Shown: positions 23,311 to 35,600 of the stretch, in pieces
Numbering within the stretch: the first letter of the stretch is position 1
Layout: each line of letters starts with the position of its first letter
Assembly (NCBI RefSeq): GCF_017591425.1
Contig: NW_024466459.1
Location: 7,688,001 to 7,752,000, forward strand
Reading direction: 5' to 3'
Source of the DNA: Ochotona curzoniae
Lineage: Eukaryota > Chordata > Mammalia > Lagomorpha > Ochotonidae
DNA length: 64,000 nt
Made by a program: the position numbers and the translations under genes
The notes under the pieces: generated by a model
Database searches by the model: none
What the model saw: the letters and a program-made list of their open reading frames with translations, nothing else
Told to the model about the DNA's origin: nothing

Positions 23311-24632
23311 GGCAGCTTGCACATGTACTCACACACTGCCTGTGATGGAGGCCACCAGGGGACTGGACGGTCCAGTCACAGTGGGTGGAGACTCCGGAAG
23401 AGAAAGCCCAGACCTAATCTGCAGTGGCTCCTTGGGTTGTGGGTGGAGACAGGTGCGCCTGTGGCACACCCCCCTTGCGGCAGCCCTAAGGAGCTGAGTT
23501 TACAACAGATGCAGAGAATGCCAGAAGGGGCAGGGACGGGGAGAGAAAGGGAGGGCAGGCAGGGGTGGTGGTGAAGAAGGCCACCCATTGGCACAGGGAG
23601 TCTGGGAGCCCCAGGGATGTCGTCAGGATTCCCCCGTGGTGCGGGGAGTCCAGGAACAGTGATTTCTGCTCTTGTATTTTCGGCACTTCTTGTCCTGAGC
23701 TCTAATTTCCTTCCCACACCTCTGCTGAGAGTGTGACCTGCACACAGCTGACTTCGCTAGCTTGGGCCCTGGAGAGCAGCCGGCTGAGAAGGAGGAGGGG
23801 CGGGACTGAGAGAGGACTGGACAGGGATGCTGGAAGGAGACAGGGTCGGGGAATAGTGTTGTGAGGGAACCCAGCAGAGAGAAGCAGCCTCTCCCAGAGT
23901 CCCTGCAGGGCTGGGAAGGGGGTGTGGGCATGGTGAGCTCTGCACTCGGCCTCTTGGTCGACTGCAGGCTGCAGGGGTGCCCTTTGGTGAGCAGAATGGA
24001 GAGGAGCCTGGGGCAGCCAGTTTAAGGAATCAGCCTGGTTGGGCTCAGGGTGCCCTGAGTGCTGCTGACAAAGGATGTTTAGTGTATCTGAGAGCGTACT
24101 TCTAGCAGGTGAATCCGTGGGCTCAGGACAGCACTCTCGCAATGTGTGGGGGAGGTACCCTAATCTGCTGCACACCTTGATTAAACTGAAAGGCCCACAA
24201 AGGAGGAAGCTGTGCTGTCCAAGGCTGGGGACATCCATCTTCTGCCCTGAACCTGGGCCTTGGGCCTCTAGGACCTCAGCTTTGAAAACACTGGGCCCAC
24301 TGACACCACTGGCCTTCGTGGGCCCTCTGCTTGCAGCTGGCACCTGGTGAGGCTCAGGGCCTCTGCAGGCTTGGGAGCAGTTCTCACAACCAGCCTCGGA
24401 CCTGTAGTCTCCACGGGCTGTCTCTCCTGAGAACTCTGGCCCCTGTGCTGACTCTAGGACCTGGAGGGCCTAGCTGTGTAGCTGTCCACACGCAAGCCTA
24501 GAGGAGCCAGAGTTCTGAGTGCTGGCATGGATGAGAAGGGAGACAGTGTAAACACAGTCAGGATGTTGCATGGTGCAGGGACTAGGCTGCTCAACTATTT
24601 CACCCCTCAGCTCTACCTAACTTCTGGCAAGC

Positions 24633-24880
24633 CTTTTTTTTTTTGAATAAACAATATTTATTCGAGAGGCAGCAGACTAGAGTGAATGAATGCCCATTAC
24701 TGTTCACCCCTCCTATGCCCACAAAGTCTAGGACTGGACAGAGGTGCAAGCTGGGAGCCAGGAATACAATCCAGGTTTCCCATGTGGGCAGCAGGAACCC
24801 AACAGCACGAGTCATAGCAACAGCCTCCTAGGAAGTGCACTGGTCAGAGCCAGACCTCAACCCAGGCCTCTGATGGGGGG
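24633..24880 (-). repeat. CSINE-type SINE, older subfamily
   Basis: T-run, AATATTTATTCGAGAGGCAG, GAATGCCCATTACTGTTCAC, GGTTTCCCATGTGGGCAGCA and CCTCAACCCAGGCCTCTGAT fit a second lagomorph SINE subfamily with a different body from the pika-like copies. Reverse orientation. Confidence 0.65.
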
Positions 24881-24907
24881 CCTTGTGTCTTTTTTTTTTT
24901 TTTTTTT

Positions 24908-24947
24908 AATAAATCTGACTTTCCAATAAAAATAAATAAATCTTAAT
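24908..24947 (+). repeat. Detached CSINE tail fragment
   Basis: AATAAATCTGACTTTCCAAT followed by AAAAATAAATAAATCTT is a CSINE 3' tail in forward orientation. It follows an 18-base T-run (24890-24907) and abuts a reverse CSINE, giving a tail-to-tail junction. Confidence 0.6.
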
Positions 24948-25220
24948 TTTAGAGAAAGAGACAGAGAGAAAAATCTTCCATTCACTGGTCCACGCCTCAA
25001 GTCATCACAACTGCCGGAGCTGTGCTGACACAAAGCCATGAGCCAGGAGCTTCTTCTGGGTCTCCCACATGGGTGCAGGGTCTCAAGGTTGTGGGCCATC
25101 CTCTGCTGCTTTCCCAGGCCACAATCAGGGAGCCGGGTGGGAAGTAGAGCAGCCAGAATGTGAACCGGAGCCCATATGGGATCGCGGTAGATGCAAGGCG
25201 AGGACCTTAGCTCCTAAAAC
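24948..25220 (-). repeat. CSINE
   Basis: Reverse copy with TTCCATTCACTGGTCCACGC, GAGCCAGGAGCTTCTTCTGG, GGCCATCCTCTGCTGCTTTC and CATATGGGATCGCGGTAGAT leading to the head. Moderately diverged. Confidence 0.88.
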
Positions 25221-26479
25221 AGTGAGCCACTGAATGTGGCATTGAGCACAGCTTGGAAACAGTCCAGGTGAGATCAGGACCTCGGACAGTTCTCATCAGC
25301 GGGGCCGGCAGCCTTCTAGAACTAGGCAAGGGAGGAGGTGGGGGTGGCACCAGGCTGGGGTTCCTCCAAGGACCCCAAGGCAAGGCAGCTGAAGGCATTG
25401 GTAAGACAGTAGCTGAGCCAGTGCTGCCCTGGTCCACTAGTGAGGGAACAAGTACATCCCAGCTGGAGCTGACATGGGTCATTGAGTCAGCGGGCTGGTG
25501 GCTTTCCAAAGCTTTGCCAATGAAAGTGTGGCATGGGGGCTGCAGGCTGGGATCCCCGCAGAGAGCAGGCAGAATCTTGGGCCCCTCATCGGCTGAGCTA
25601 GGATCCGTACTGAACACACTGCTATGTGCACCAACAGGATGCTCTTGCACACACGTGCGGGTCTGGTGAAGGGGACACTGACGGGGGGTGGGGACCCTAG
25701 GGGTGTGGTCAGAGTGAGCTCAGAATCAAGGTTTCCAGGTGATGACCTGGGGCAGGGTGCTGGCCCTTCCCCCACAGTGCTCAGTTTCCCTGTCTGACAC
25801 GACAGTGATCACGCTCAGCACAGGGTCAAAGCCCCAGAGAATCCACTGTGGCCTCAGGTGGCCTGCCAGCTCCACTGGATCCCAAGCAGGGGGCCTCGGG
25901 CATTTCCTCTGCGGAATGGGCAGAGGGAGCGTGCCTGCCCTCCAGCCAAGCCAAGCATAGGCCTGTCCGCTGGGACGCTTCACTCGTAAACATGCCTTTG
26001 TTCAGTGTGACGGATGTACCAGAGAATGGCAGGCGCATATGTGAATTTTGCCTTTGCTCTTGCACAATGTGCCTGCTGCAAACCCAGGTCAGGGCAGAAA
26101 ACAGCATCCAGATGGACAGCGCAGCACAACAGGTGGCAGGGAGTGAGGGGGTGATCGGCACAGAAGGCCCTCCCCCACCCCCGCAGTGTCCCCTCCGGCC
26201 CTATGTCACAACCGCTTTCTGACGGCAGACAAACCTCCTCTTACTACCACTTAACAATCATTCACAAGTGGCAGTCCTTCCCACGCGCACTTCTGCAGGC
26301 GGGCGGCAGGCCTCTTCCACAGCGGAGCGCCGCAGGGACCTCGGTGTTCACGCACTTGCTTGCCATGGGACAGGCACCCAATCGTGCAACCGTCATTGTA
26401 TGTTCCTCTCTTCCTTACGAATCACCAAAGAAGTTTCTGGGTAGTATTTCTCTCCACAAGCTCTCAGAGGTTTATAATT

Positions 26480-26800
26480 TACAGAATTTATTTATTTGAG
26501 AGAAAGAGAAAGAGAGGAGAGTACGTAGGAGAGGGAGGGATGGAGCGAGGGAGACAGAGAGAGAAAGAGAATACCCATTAATAGGGACTGGGGGCCAGGG
26601 CAAAACTGAACGCCAGAGATGCAATCCAGGCCTCCCCCCTGGATGGCAGGGACCCAGCTGCCTGAGCCATCGCTGCTGCTGCCCAGGGTGTTTTTGAGCA
26701 GGAAGCTGCAGTCAGGAGCAGAGCTGGGGCTCCAACCCAGGCACCCCGATACAGCACCCGAGTACTGCGGGTGGCGTCTTAACCGATAACCTCACAGTCC
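26480..26800 (-). repeat. CSINE-type SINE, older subfamily
   Basis: AATTTATTTATTTGAGAG, a purine-rich GAGA tract, AATACCCATTAATAGGGACT, CAGGGACCCAGCTGCCTGAG and CATCGCTGCTGCTGCCCAGG belong to the second lagomorph SINE subfamily seen at 24.6 kb. It ends at the head near GGCGTCTTAACCGATAACC. Confidence 0.75.
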
Positions 26801-27977
26801 CCTACCCCCTCCCCCTGCCCTCATCCCCACTCTTCCCTCCCTCCCCCACCCACGGCTCTGAGGTTCCCACTGGTGTGATGTTGCATAGTTCGGTGACATT
26901 TGTGAACGTATGTGCCGCAGCAAAGCTGACTGCCAAAGTACTGAGCATGTGTGGCATGCCTCCGGGTTGTGTGCTTAGATGTCTATGAGCGATTGGCTCA
27001 GGGCAGGGGCGCGGGCGGCTGCCATGCAGTAGGTACTGTGTCAGGCTGTGAGTCTCAACGGTGACAATGACAGCGCCTGCACCATCAGCTCCATGGATGG
27101 CAGTGGGGAAGGTGGAAACATCGGGCCCCTCAGCATCTCCAACCCAGGGAGCTGCAGAGAAAGAGGACCTGGGCTTGTCTGTGCAGCAGTGACCTTGGCG
27201 TGGCCCCTTGAATGCCCACACAGCATAACAGCTAATTAAAAGGCGGGTTTTAGGGGTCGGACGTGCACTGGAAGCGAGCACTTGGAGGCAGGTAACAGGT
27301 GGGCACTTAGTGAGCTGTGATGGTTTGGATCCAGCCAACCCCTGCCCAGCTGGCCTGAGCTTCCTGTTGGCTAACTTCTACTCCCTGGTCCACCCTGGGC
27401 AGATGTTTGGGGAATTTATGAATACTAATGAGGCAGTGGGATTTCCTGTATCTTCATGACTCCAGCATGGTTCCAGCAACCTGCCCTGGAGGTCAAGGGA
27501 AGCTGGGATGAGCACCCCCATTTCCCGCAGGCTGCCTCGGGAGGCGGTGTTGTGGGGCTGTGCCAGGGGACGCTCCTACCCTGTCCGGGGCGCACCTGAC
27601 TCCACATTAGCTCTGGCCCTCTCTATGCAGCTTCATGTGTGGCTGAGTTTGTGTCCCCTGGAATTTGGCAGTGTATATCACCTGTGTTTACATGTCAGCA
27701 TCAGCACCGTCTCTACGCTCTGTATGTTTACATTCCCTATATCCGTGCCCAAACCCATGCCATCTCTACAATGCACTCTAGGTCTATCATAGAATCTACA
27801 AGGCCTGTATCATTTACACCTGTCTGTGTCTATTCCCATGCCAACTGGATTTATATATCCATATCATGTATATTTATATGCCTAGGTCTCTATCATCCAA
27901 ATCTACATGTGTACATGTCTATTGTCTAGCTCCATGTGTGAATATCTCTCTATCATCCGTATCTTTATGTCCATCTA

Positions 27978-28056
27978 CAAAGCACTTCAAAAGTTCACAC
28001 AAAAGGAAACTGAAAGAAAACTTTGAGTGCAAGACTTGTAAAAATCCATGCATATA
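27978..28056 (+). mobile_element. Mariner-like short element, partial copy
   Basis: GCACTTCAAAAGTTCACAC, then an A-rich GAAAGAAAACTTT and AAATCCATGCAT, follow the first part of a short mariner/Tc1-type element also present at 28057, 33740 and 43098. It breaks off where the next copy starts. Confidence 0.5.
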
Positions 28057-28189
28057 AGGCGTCTTCAAAAAGTTCATGAAAAATCTGTAGTATGCAGAAA
28101 AAAAAATTGTGGACTTCAATTTTTTTGCACCCAGATAAATTGATTTTTGAATTTCACTTTTTTGGCAAATTCTTGACGCACCCTCATCT
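28057..28189 (+). mobile_element. Mariner-like short element, near full length
   Basis: The left end GGCGTCTTCAAAAAGTTCAT and the reverse complement of the right end (GAGGGTGCGTCAAGAATTTG) are imperfect inverted copies of one terminal repeat. The internal TTTTTTTGCACCCAGATAAA is shared with the other copies. At about 133 bp it has no transposase and must be nonautonomous. Confidence 0.6.
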
Positions 28190-28699
28190 ATCATCTAATT
28201 TACATCATTTATATCATTTCACACGTAGGTAGGGTGGTTAGCTGTAATTTGGCCAACACAGATGCAAAACAACAAAAGCCTCTCATGTCGATTCCACGTT
28301 CCCTTTCCAAAAAGGCATTCCTTAAACCAAAAGGGGCCGAGAAAGCAGAGTCTGGTGGCTGAAGGGGTTAGGTTGGTGGGACCTGGCTCACGGCCCAGCT
28401 TTGGCCCACTCCCAGCAGCCCTGTCCCAACGCCAGCCCCGCAACTGAGCACCAAGTTCTGGAGACCCACATGCTCATTCCAAGTACCTCTCTTGCTGGGG
28501 TCCTGGCTCTCCTGGGGGCCTGTTGTACCCTCCCTAGGGTGGTGGCCTGCTCTGTATGCACCTTGGCAAAATGATGCTTTGCCAAACACACAGCAGGTGG
28601 ACAAGGTGGCAGCTTGCACAGTTCCAGGGACCTCAGGAGAGCAGGAATGGGGTCACATGACCCAAGGAGGTGTGCCCCAGGCATGGATGCAGGTCCAGG

Positions 28700-28800
28700 A
28701 AGGAAGGCCTGGATTGTGTGTTTTACATGCTGAGTGGCGTTGGGCAGGCTGGGCTGCCTGCTCTGTCCATCTCATTTCCTTCTGTATCAGACAGGAGTGA
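28700..28800 (+). repeat. MIR fragment
   Basis: TGAGTGGCGTTGGGCAGGCT and TCTCATTTCCTTCTGTATCAG approximate the forward MIR core. Weak match. Confidence 0.35.
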
Positions 28801-28811
28801 TATCCACTAGA

Positions 28812-28990
28812 TGTCCATATGGGCCAGACATTGTTCTTCAACACCTCTCATTTGATGATGCACTGCTTTCTCATTAAACACCATGAGGTCAGATTTAATT
28901 ATCTCCAATTCTGGTGGATGAGGAAATAAAAGCACAGAGGAGTTCACGTGCAGAAGGTCACAGTCAGTAACTAGTACGGCCCCAACCGGC
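28812..28990 (-). repeat. MIR, nearly full length
   Basis: GGGCCAGACATTGTTCTTCA, CACCATGAGGTCAGA, TTAATTATCTCC, GATGAGGAAATAAAAGCACAG and AGAAGGTCACAGTCAGTAAC follow the reverse MIR consensus from its 3' end to its core. Confidence 0.75.
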
Positions 28991-30857
28991 TGCCTGTCAA
29001 CTTTGTGCTCCCAGCTTCCATCTGATGGGTCCTGCCTGCAGGCCTGTGGTGAACCTTAACTGAGACCGTGGAGATGTGTGTTCAGGCTCTTGGCAAAAGG
29101 CATGCATGCGGCACGCGCTCTCTGCATTAGCTGCTCCTGTTACTGCCAGTGTCGATGTTCGCCTGTTCATCTAACCTCTCCAAACAGAAGCCCCTGACAC
29201 CATACCCAGGGCCCACTGATCCAGGAAGGCCCTTGTCCAGAAAACCAGCCTGTGGGCAAAGCCTGGGCTTGGGCAGCCTTGGGCACAGGGACTCAGATGG
29301 AAGATGCAGACGGGAGCCTCTAGAGCCAGGGCAGGCTCCGTTCTCTGCTCCTCTGAACACCTGCTCGGACCCTGGGTGGCCACGCCCCCTGCATTAGCCG
29401 CACCAGCACTGACCTTTCAGGTCTTTGTCCTGCACTGCCCTTACCTCCAGCCCCTACCCATGCTCTCCGGAGCGTGCTCAGCTCCTCTTTCCAAAGTCAC
29501 CCAAACAGGTGACTTCAGACACCTTGTAGGAGAATGAGACTAGAACAGCGCTAATGAGGCCCTGGGGAGCCGCCATCTGGAACAGGTGATGGTGTGGGCA
29601 GCTGGATACTGGCCAGACCGAGTGCAGCCCTCCGTTGGCAGCGGCTACTGTCAGGATGTGGTACCTCTTCCATTCCCTAAACTCAGGCTGTCCTTGTGGC
29701 TCACGTTCACCCAGTGAGTGTGGCAGGACCTTCTGAAGCCCAGGCTGCGAGAGCTTTGCTCCTTCTATGTTTGCCCTCTCTGGTCATGGGCCTGGGGACT
29801 GCCAGCCATGAAGGGTCCTGCCCGTGCTGGCTGCCAGTTGGATGTGACCATGAGAGCCGTCATGGGAGGTCAGCAGGGAGGTGGTGCATTGTGGCCGATG
29901 ATGCTATTGCATTTCAGGGTGGTTTTCCAGGCAGCGCTCAGTGACTGACCAGCGGCTGCACCTGACGCAAGGTTGGGCATCCCACTATGGTTCTAAGGGT
30001 CAAGAGTGAAAGGTCAGCCCTGGTATGGGAGCATGTGGAGGTGCTGAGGCAGGCCGCCAGGGCTTGTGTCCTAGCTTCTTTGGGGGAATCCTTCTTTGGT
30101 GGCTGCTCCCCATTCAGCAGGAAGCAGGGCCTCTCCATTTGCGGCCATGGTGCACCTGCACGTGCTCACGCCCCACCTGCACTCCCTGCTCAGGCTGAGG
30201 GGGTGACTGTCTGCTGTCCTCCAGCCCTCAGAGGCTGCCAGCAGGAACCTAAAATCCTTCTTGCAACCCCACTTCTCTCTGTCCAACCCCAGGGGTCTCT
30301 GAGCCTTGGACTCGGGGGCAGCTTCTGGGAGAACATGGAGTTGTGGGGTGGGTGAGAGGATTAAGAATCACAGCCAGCCAGCAAGCCCACAAGTCAGAGG
30401 GCAGTAGGGAGGGTGGGCAGAGATTCCTTTGAGGGGTCAGAGACACAGGGAAGAGACATTTGAGCCCTCAGAGGTCTTGTGGTCCCGGGAATGGGCTTGA
30501 GGGGTCCCCGTAGGGGGAGGGGAAACCAGCATGAAGACAGAGCTCCCAGGGAACAGGAGGTCACACCCCACTCCCCAGGCATCTGTCTCAACCATCTGCC
30601 TGCCCAGTGGGCAACTGAGTCAGGATCTAATTAGGCTTTGTGTCCTGGCTGGGAGCCAGGGGCTGGGGGGCACAGGCAGACCTGGGAGGAGGGAGGTCCC
30701 CAGGCTGCACATGGAGAGAGGAGAAATATGTCACCACCACCCCCTTGAAATGGCCCAGAGGAGAAGCATATGGGCCTCTGACCAGGCCCACCTCTCCCGC
30801 CTCCCCAGGCACCGGGTGCCTCGTGCGCCCCACGCCCACCTCTGTGCACGGCTTATG

Positions 30858-31045
30858 AGATCCAGGCCAAATGCGAATATGTCAATTTCAGGTGATGAAT
30901 GATCAAAGCCTTCCCAATTTGCATGTTAAATTTCCTCACGGTGGAAATAAATAGCCTCTGTTCACCAGGGAAGAGCTTTCCTCCCAGCCCTTCATTACAG
31001 GCAGCAGCGAGTACCTCGTTTGCATGTCCCACGCATCCTCCTTGG
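30858..31045. promoter_or_regulatory. Candidate conserved regulatory block
   Basis: AT-rich unique sequence with two POU-octamer-like motifs, AATTTGCATG near 30917 and GTTTGCATG near 31019, plus TGATGAATGATCAAAG between flanking GC-rich intron. No repeat match. A regulatory role is inferred only. Confidence 0.3.
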
Positions 31046-31199
31046 AGTCTGGGCAGACTCAGCTTGGCTGCTGCTCCCCAGAGGCTGCTGGGACTGGCGA
31101 GTGGGAGGAGTTGAGAGACGAGAGGGAAGGTGTACCGGGTATGGCGGAGTGGGCACATCTGTGCGTTCCGGACTGTTCCATGCAGTAGAGCTGCTGGCG

Positions 31200-31345
31200 G
31201 ATCCCCATCTCCAGTGTCATCCTAGTTTGCTGGGTCCCCTTATGTCTCCAGGCCTCAGTGTGTACATCTATAAAATGGGGGCCTAATTGCCTGTCAACTT
31301 CTGAAGCTGCTCTATGGGAAGAAAGTGTGTTAGCACTAATCACGG
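31200..31345 (+). repeat. MIR
   Basis: TCTCCAGGCCTCAGTGTGTA and CATCTATAAAATGGGGGCCT match the forward MIR core and the segment after it. The upstream part is weak. Confidence 0.55.
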
Positions 31346-31904
31346 GGTCCTACAGGGTGCCCCTGGTGGCCTCTGTGTGGACACGAGGCTGTTCTGTGAC
31401 CAGCAGCAGCTCCCTGGCCTCGGTGCCCCTACCCTGAGCTGGGTTCCAGCCTATAGGCCCGTCCATGCAGCTCGGGCTTCCTCTCTGGCCTGGGCCCATG
31501 AAGGAATGGTGGTAAGGGGTTGTCATGGAAACAGCCAGAATTTCGGAGGCGTGGCTTCCCTTCCACTTTGGACCTACTGGTCCTCACTGACACACTCACG
31601 GCTCACCAGTCACGGCCCGGGAGCCAGCCACACCTTGGTCTCTCTGGCACTTCATGCCTCCTGCCCACCTATGGATGCTGAAGCCTGGCCTGGCCCTGCC
31701 TTTTTTTTTTGGGTTAGGTGGGGAAAACCTGTGCTTAAGTGGGAGGAGGCCTCCAAAGCTGTGGGGCCTTCTGGGCTTTAGGACCGAGGTGGGAGAAATA
31801 TCTGTGGGAAAGAGACGGGGCTGCTGCAGGTGGCGTTAGGCACACCTTCGTCCTTTACCAAGAGCCTCCAGTTCTCAACAGCACCTCCCAGAGGGGCTCA
31901 AGAG

Positions 31905-32082
31905 AATTACAACTACTTGGGTCTCTACTAACCCACACGGGAGATACAGATGGAATTCCAAGTTCCTGGCTCCAGTCTGGCCCAGTCTTGGCTGCTACAA
32001 CCATTTGAGGAGTCAACCAGTGGATGGAAAATCTCTCTGTGTTATTTTGACTTTCAAATAAAGAAAACCTTTAAAAAAGAAA
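31905..32082 (+). repeat. CSINE, 5' truncated
   Basis: Starts in the body (AACTACTTGGGTCTCTACTA, ACACGGGAGATACAGATGG), continues with CCATTTGAGGAGTCAACCAG, GGATGGAAAATCTCTCTGTG and ends TTTCAAATAAAGAAAACC. Old copy. Confidence 0.7.
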
Positions 32083-33039
32083 ATCAGGCAAGAGGGAGCA
32101 GGGGATGGCCAGCCAGCCAGTCAGCTTTGCTCTCCACTCCTCCCGGGTGAGGCCAGTGGCGCCATGCCACGCTACACCTGCATGACGCCCAGTCTGGCAG
32201 CACAACTGGGCACAGGAAGGCATCCTCCAGCTGGGAGATTCTGGGGATGCCAAAGCCACAGGACATGGGCACCTGCAGCAGCTGATGCCCTCCCAGCCCC
32301 CTCGGCCATGTCTGAGTGGTCACATTTGGAGCAAGAGGCCTCGCCCCCAACAGCCCAAGGCTAAGGGTCCAGGGCACAGTGGAGCCCTGACAATGTGGTC
32401 TTCCGAGGCAGGTGTCCCAGGACCCTTTCTGCTGCATGGGCAGATGGAGGCCTGCTTGGGGGCGTGCTGCCAGACCTCTATGAGCAGGCCTGCCTTCCCC
32501 CAGAGCCTCAGGTGCGGGAGCAGGTCAGAGGAAGGACAGTTTACCCTGTGTGGGGGACCCCTTCCTCCTCCTTGGGCCCACCTCCTCCAGCCTCCCCGAG
32601 GACTTCACCATTGCTAAACTCGTTAACTTTTAATTACTACCTTCCCTCTGCCTGAGTACACTGGCTCCATGCCACGTACATCTCTATTAAAATTCAATTT
32701 ATGCCCATCATAACTGATGCCAGCACTTCAGCTTCCTCACCGGCAGCCTTCACTTTGCAGACAAGATGTCCAAGCTTAAGCCAAAGGGGAGTCGGTCTCC
32801 ACAGAGGCCGAAGTCGGTGGATGGGAGCTGGCTTCATGGAGGAGGCCACGGAGGAGGAATCGGGTCTTCATGGAAGGCAGAAATGAGCCCATGGTCAGGG
32901 ACAGGGAATGAGGTTGGAGAGCCTGCTTTGCAACTGGAGAACATTTGGAAGTGTGAAGTTCTCATCTTGGTGGCTTTCAGACCCGCTGTGCACTTGACCC
33001 CGCAGGACATGCACAGCCTCCCTGGGAGAGAGCTACTGG

Positions 33040-33130
33040 CTTCTGTCTTCCCATTTACAAATTAGGAAACTGGGGCAACGACTGAATCATTTAGCCAAAG
33101 GCACTCAGCAGGTGAGGGACAGGAGCAGGG
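33040..33130 (-). repeat. MIR fragment
   Basis: CCCATTTACAAATTAGGAAA and CTGGGGCAACGACTGAATCA match the reverse MIR core and the stretch following it. Confidence 0.55.
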
Positions 33131-33275
33131 CCAGGCTGGTGCTAGACCTTGGGAGACACGCAAGCGTTTGCTAGATAGCACAGGTACATACGGACAGGGC
33201 AGGTGGAGGAGGGAGGAGAGGCTGGAGGGCAGCAGACAGCCTGTTCCCCTGGGAGCCAAGGGAGTTGGCAAGAGA

Positions 33276-33282
33276 GGACCAG

Positions 33283-33314
<32 letters not shown>

Positions 33315-33315
33315 T
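33276..33315 (+). repeat. GA/GACA simple repeat at a SINE tail
   Basis: AGAGAGAGAGACAGACAGACAGACAGACA runs into the tail of the reverse CSINE that follows, as often seen when SINE tails seed microsatellites. Confidence 0.8.
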
Positions 33316-33570
33316 GTCTTATTATTTGGTTTACTCCCTAAATGACCATCAGGGCAAAGATGGGCATCAGCGGAAGTCTACCTGAATTCTACCTGGATTC
33401 TCACTCAGATGGCACAGGCCCACATGTCTGGGCCATCCTCCGCTGTGTCCCCAGATGCATTAGCCAGGAACCAGATCAGAAGTGGAATAGTCACCACTAA
33501 GACTAATGCTCTGCTGTGACATGCCAGGGTTGCAGGTGGCGGCTTAGCCCTCTGTGCCACGATGCAGTCC
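33300..33570 (-). repeat. CSINE
   Basis: Reverse copy with TTATTTGGTTTACTCCCTAA, CATGTCTGGGCCATCCTCCG, CAGATGCATTAGCCAGGAAC and a head near CTCTGTGCCACGATGCAG. Diverged. Confidence 0.78.
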
Positions 33571-33739
33571 TACAAACCCCACCTCCCTCTCTGTCTTCTG
33601 GCTTTGCTCTGAGGGGCTGCTTTTCACCTGCTCTGTGTATTACCCATTGGGCCCTTTGCTTAGTCACCTGCCTTGGTCATTCTGCCCACGCCAACAAGGT
33701 GAATGGACACGTTGGTATTGGGGGCTCCTACATCAAATA

Positions 33740-33812
33740 ACACCGTCTAGATTTTGGAAAAGCTTTTGCACCAAAATCCGCTTCTGTCTCAACTCCATTC
33801 TCCCTGAAGTTG
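33740..33812 (-). mobile_element. Mariner-like short element, partial copy
   Basis: AAAAGCTTTTGCACCAAAAT, then CAACTCCATTCTCCCTGAAG, correspond to the internal TTTGCACC segment and the right end of the same short element as at 28057. Strongly diverged and lacking the left end. Confidence 0.4.
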
Positions 33813-34354
33813 TGGAAGCACCATCTCCCGCTCAGCCCAGACCTTCCTTCCCCTGCCTGCTGCACATCTGCACCCACACAGCCCCTTTTGCACAAAGCCC
33901 CTTCTCTCCGCCCACCCCTCACCCCTTCCTTCCTCTCTTCACCCAAGGCCAGCTGACCACCAACTCTCACTAATCCTAAATATACCTCAGACCCACCACC
34001 CTCCCATCTCCACTCTCCCCAAGATGGACCCAACCCTCACTCACTCCCTGCAATTCCACCTCATCCCTAGCTGCCCCCCAGGACCTATTTTTGTTTAAAG
34101 TGCATCTGATCCTGTCTTTTTCCAAGGAAAAGCAACTCAAGGCCCTACAGAGCTTTTGGGAAAAACCACAAGATCCCAAAACAACCTCCGAGCCTCCATT
34201 TGATGGGCCCCCCCACAGGCGTTCTAGCTCCTCCCACCCAATGCCTCTGCACACAGCTTCCACCACATCCTCCTACCCTCCACACAGCTCGGTTGGACCG
34301 GACCTCTGGGACTTGCCACCTGCTGTCTGGATGATTCCGGCATGTTCTAGAACG

Positions 34355-34455
34355 TCCAGCTTCAAGGCCTTCATTTGCAAAATGAAGGTAACACCACACT
34401 CTCAGTGTGACTGCCACGCAGGATGGACAGTGCCTGGCATGGAGCGAGCCTCCAC
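34355..34455 (+). repeat. MIR fragment
   Basis: CAAGGCCTTCATTTGCAAAA, TGAAGGTAAC and CAGTGCCTGGCATGGAGC match the 3' half of MIR in order. Confidence 0.5.
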
Positions 34456-35600
34456 AGGCACGAGTCTTCTGCTGTGTGTGCAGGTGTGTGCTCCACCTGC
34501 CTCCCATGAATGGAGGCACACGTGGAGAGTGATCATGGGAGAAAGTATTTCCAAAGCAGCCAAAATAATCTGCCTGTTGACTTCACCTGGACATGGTGAT
34601 CACAACAGAGAACAGTGACCACAGCAGCCCTCGCCAGGGCATGAGGTATAAAATGAGGCTGCACTGGTTGCCTGAACATGGGAGGCATTGCCACAGGTGG
34701 GGAGAGAGCGCAGAGGAGGCTGCCTAAGCGCGTGGTCTGATGGAAGCAGCTCCTAGGGCAGCTCTGAGGAGCCCAGCCTTAGGCATGTTCCTGCCAACTT
34801 AGAAAGTTAGCCAAGGACACCTGCAGCTGCACACAAACAGGCTGGTGACCGCTGAACATGGGCCAGGGCTATAGGGACACACATATGCTTGTGCTCTGAT
34901 CATCTCCGCCGACAACAGTCACCATGTGAGACTGTGCCCTGTTCCAAGGCAATGTCCAGACCTTGGTAGGGTCCTGTAGTGGCCCACCCCCGTGGGATGA
35001 GGGACCTAGAGCTTGCATTGTACCCCATGTGCCCTCCCCAACCATCCCAACTGCCACAACCTCTTAATTTCTTAAATCGGAAGTGCAAGGCTGGGCTCAT
35101 AAGGGATAAAGCCTTGTCACTTGCACAGGGCTCTCACAGCACTTGCCAAAGAGGGTGCTGGGCTACAACAGGGCCGTTGGTACATGTAGGCACAACTTCA
35201 GATGGCAACGGGGAGGAGACAGGCTCATTTGCCCAGGTGGCTTCTACAACCCTTGTTATCCCCATAGGCCTAATGATGCTGTCCTAACAGGTACTATTCA
35301 CTTCATGTCTGTGGCACCAGGGACTGGGCTGGACCCACAGACATGTCATCCTTAGAGTAAACCCTCCCCATCCCGGGCCATGGCATGGGCATTTCTGTGC
35401 TAGCTCCAAGTATAGGAAGCAAACTCGAGGTGCCAATCATGCTGCCCAAGGGTAACAGTGGAAGCTGTAGGGGACGTGACCCTATGTGAGTGCCCCAGGA
35501 CCGGGATGTTCTGCTCTGCCCCCAGCAATGGGTATGAACCACACCCACCAATGTCATATGTATCAGAAGGATGTGTGGGCTGGTCTTTCTGTAGCTGTGG

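Larger units (their letters stand above)
27600..28230 (+). repeat. Degenerate TCTA/ATCT tandem tract with inserted mariner-like elements
   Basis: From about 27600 to 27977 and again from about 28190 to 28230 the sequence is built of loosely repeated TCTATCAT, CATCTAC, CATGTCTAT and ATATC units. The interruption at 27978-28189 consists of two mariner-like copies. The tract looks like a decayed tetranucleotide satellite. Confidence 0.5.

Noticed and set aside
27639..27929. Hydrophobic-looking 96-codon frame
   Set aside because: It is a translation of the degenerate TCTA/ATCT tract and not a membrane protein.
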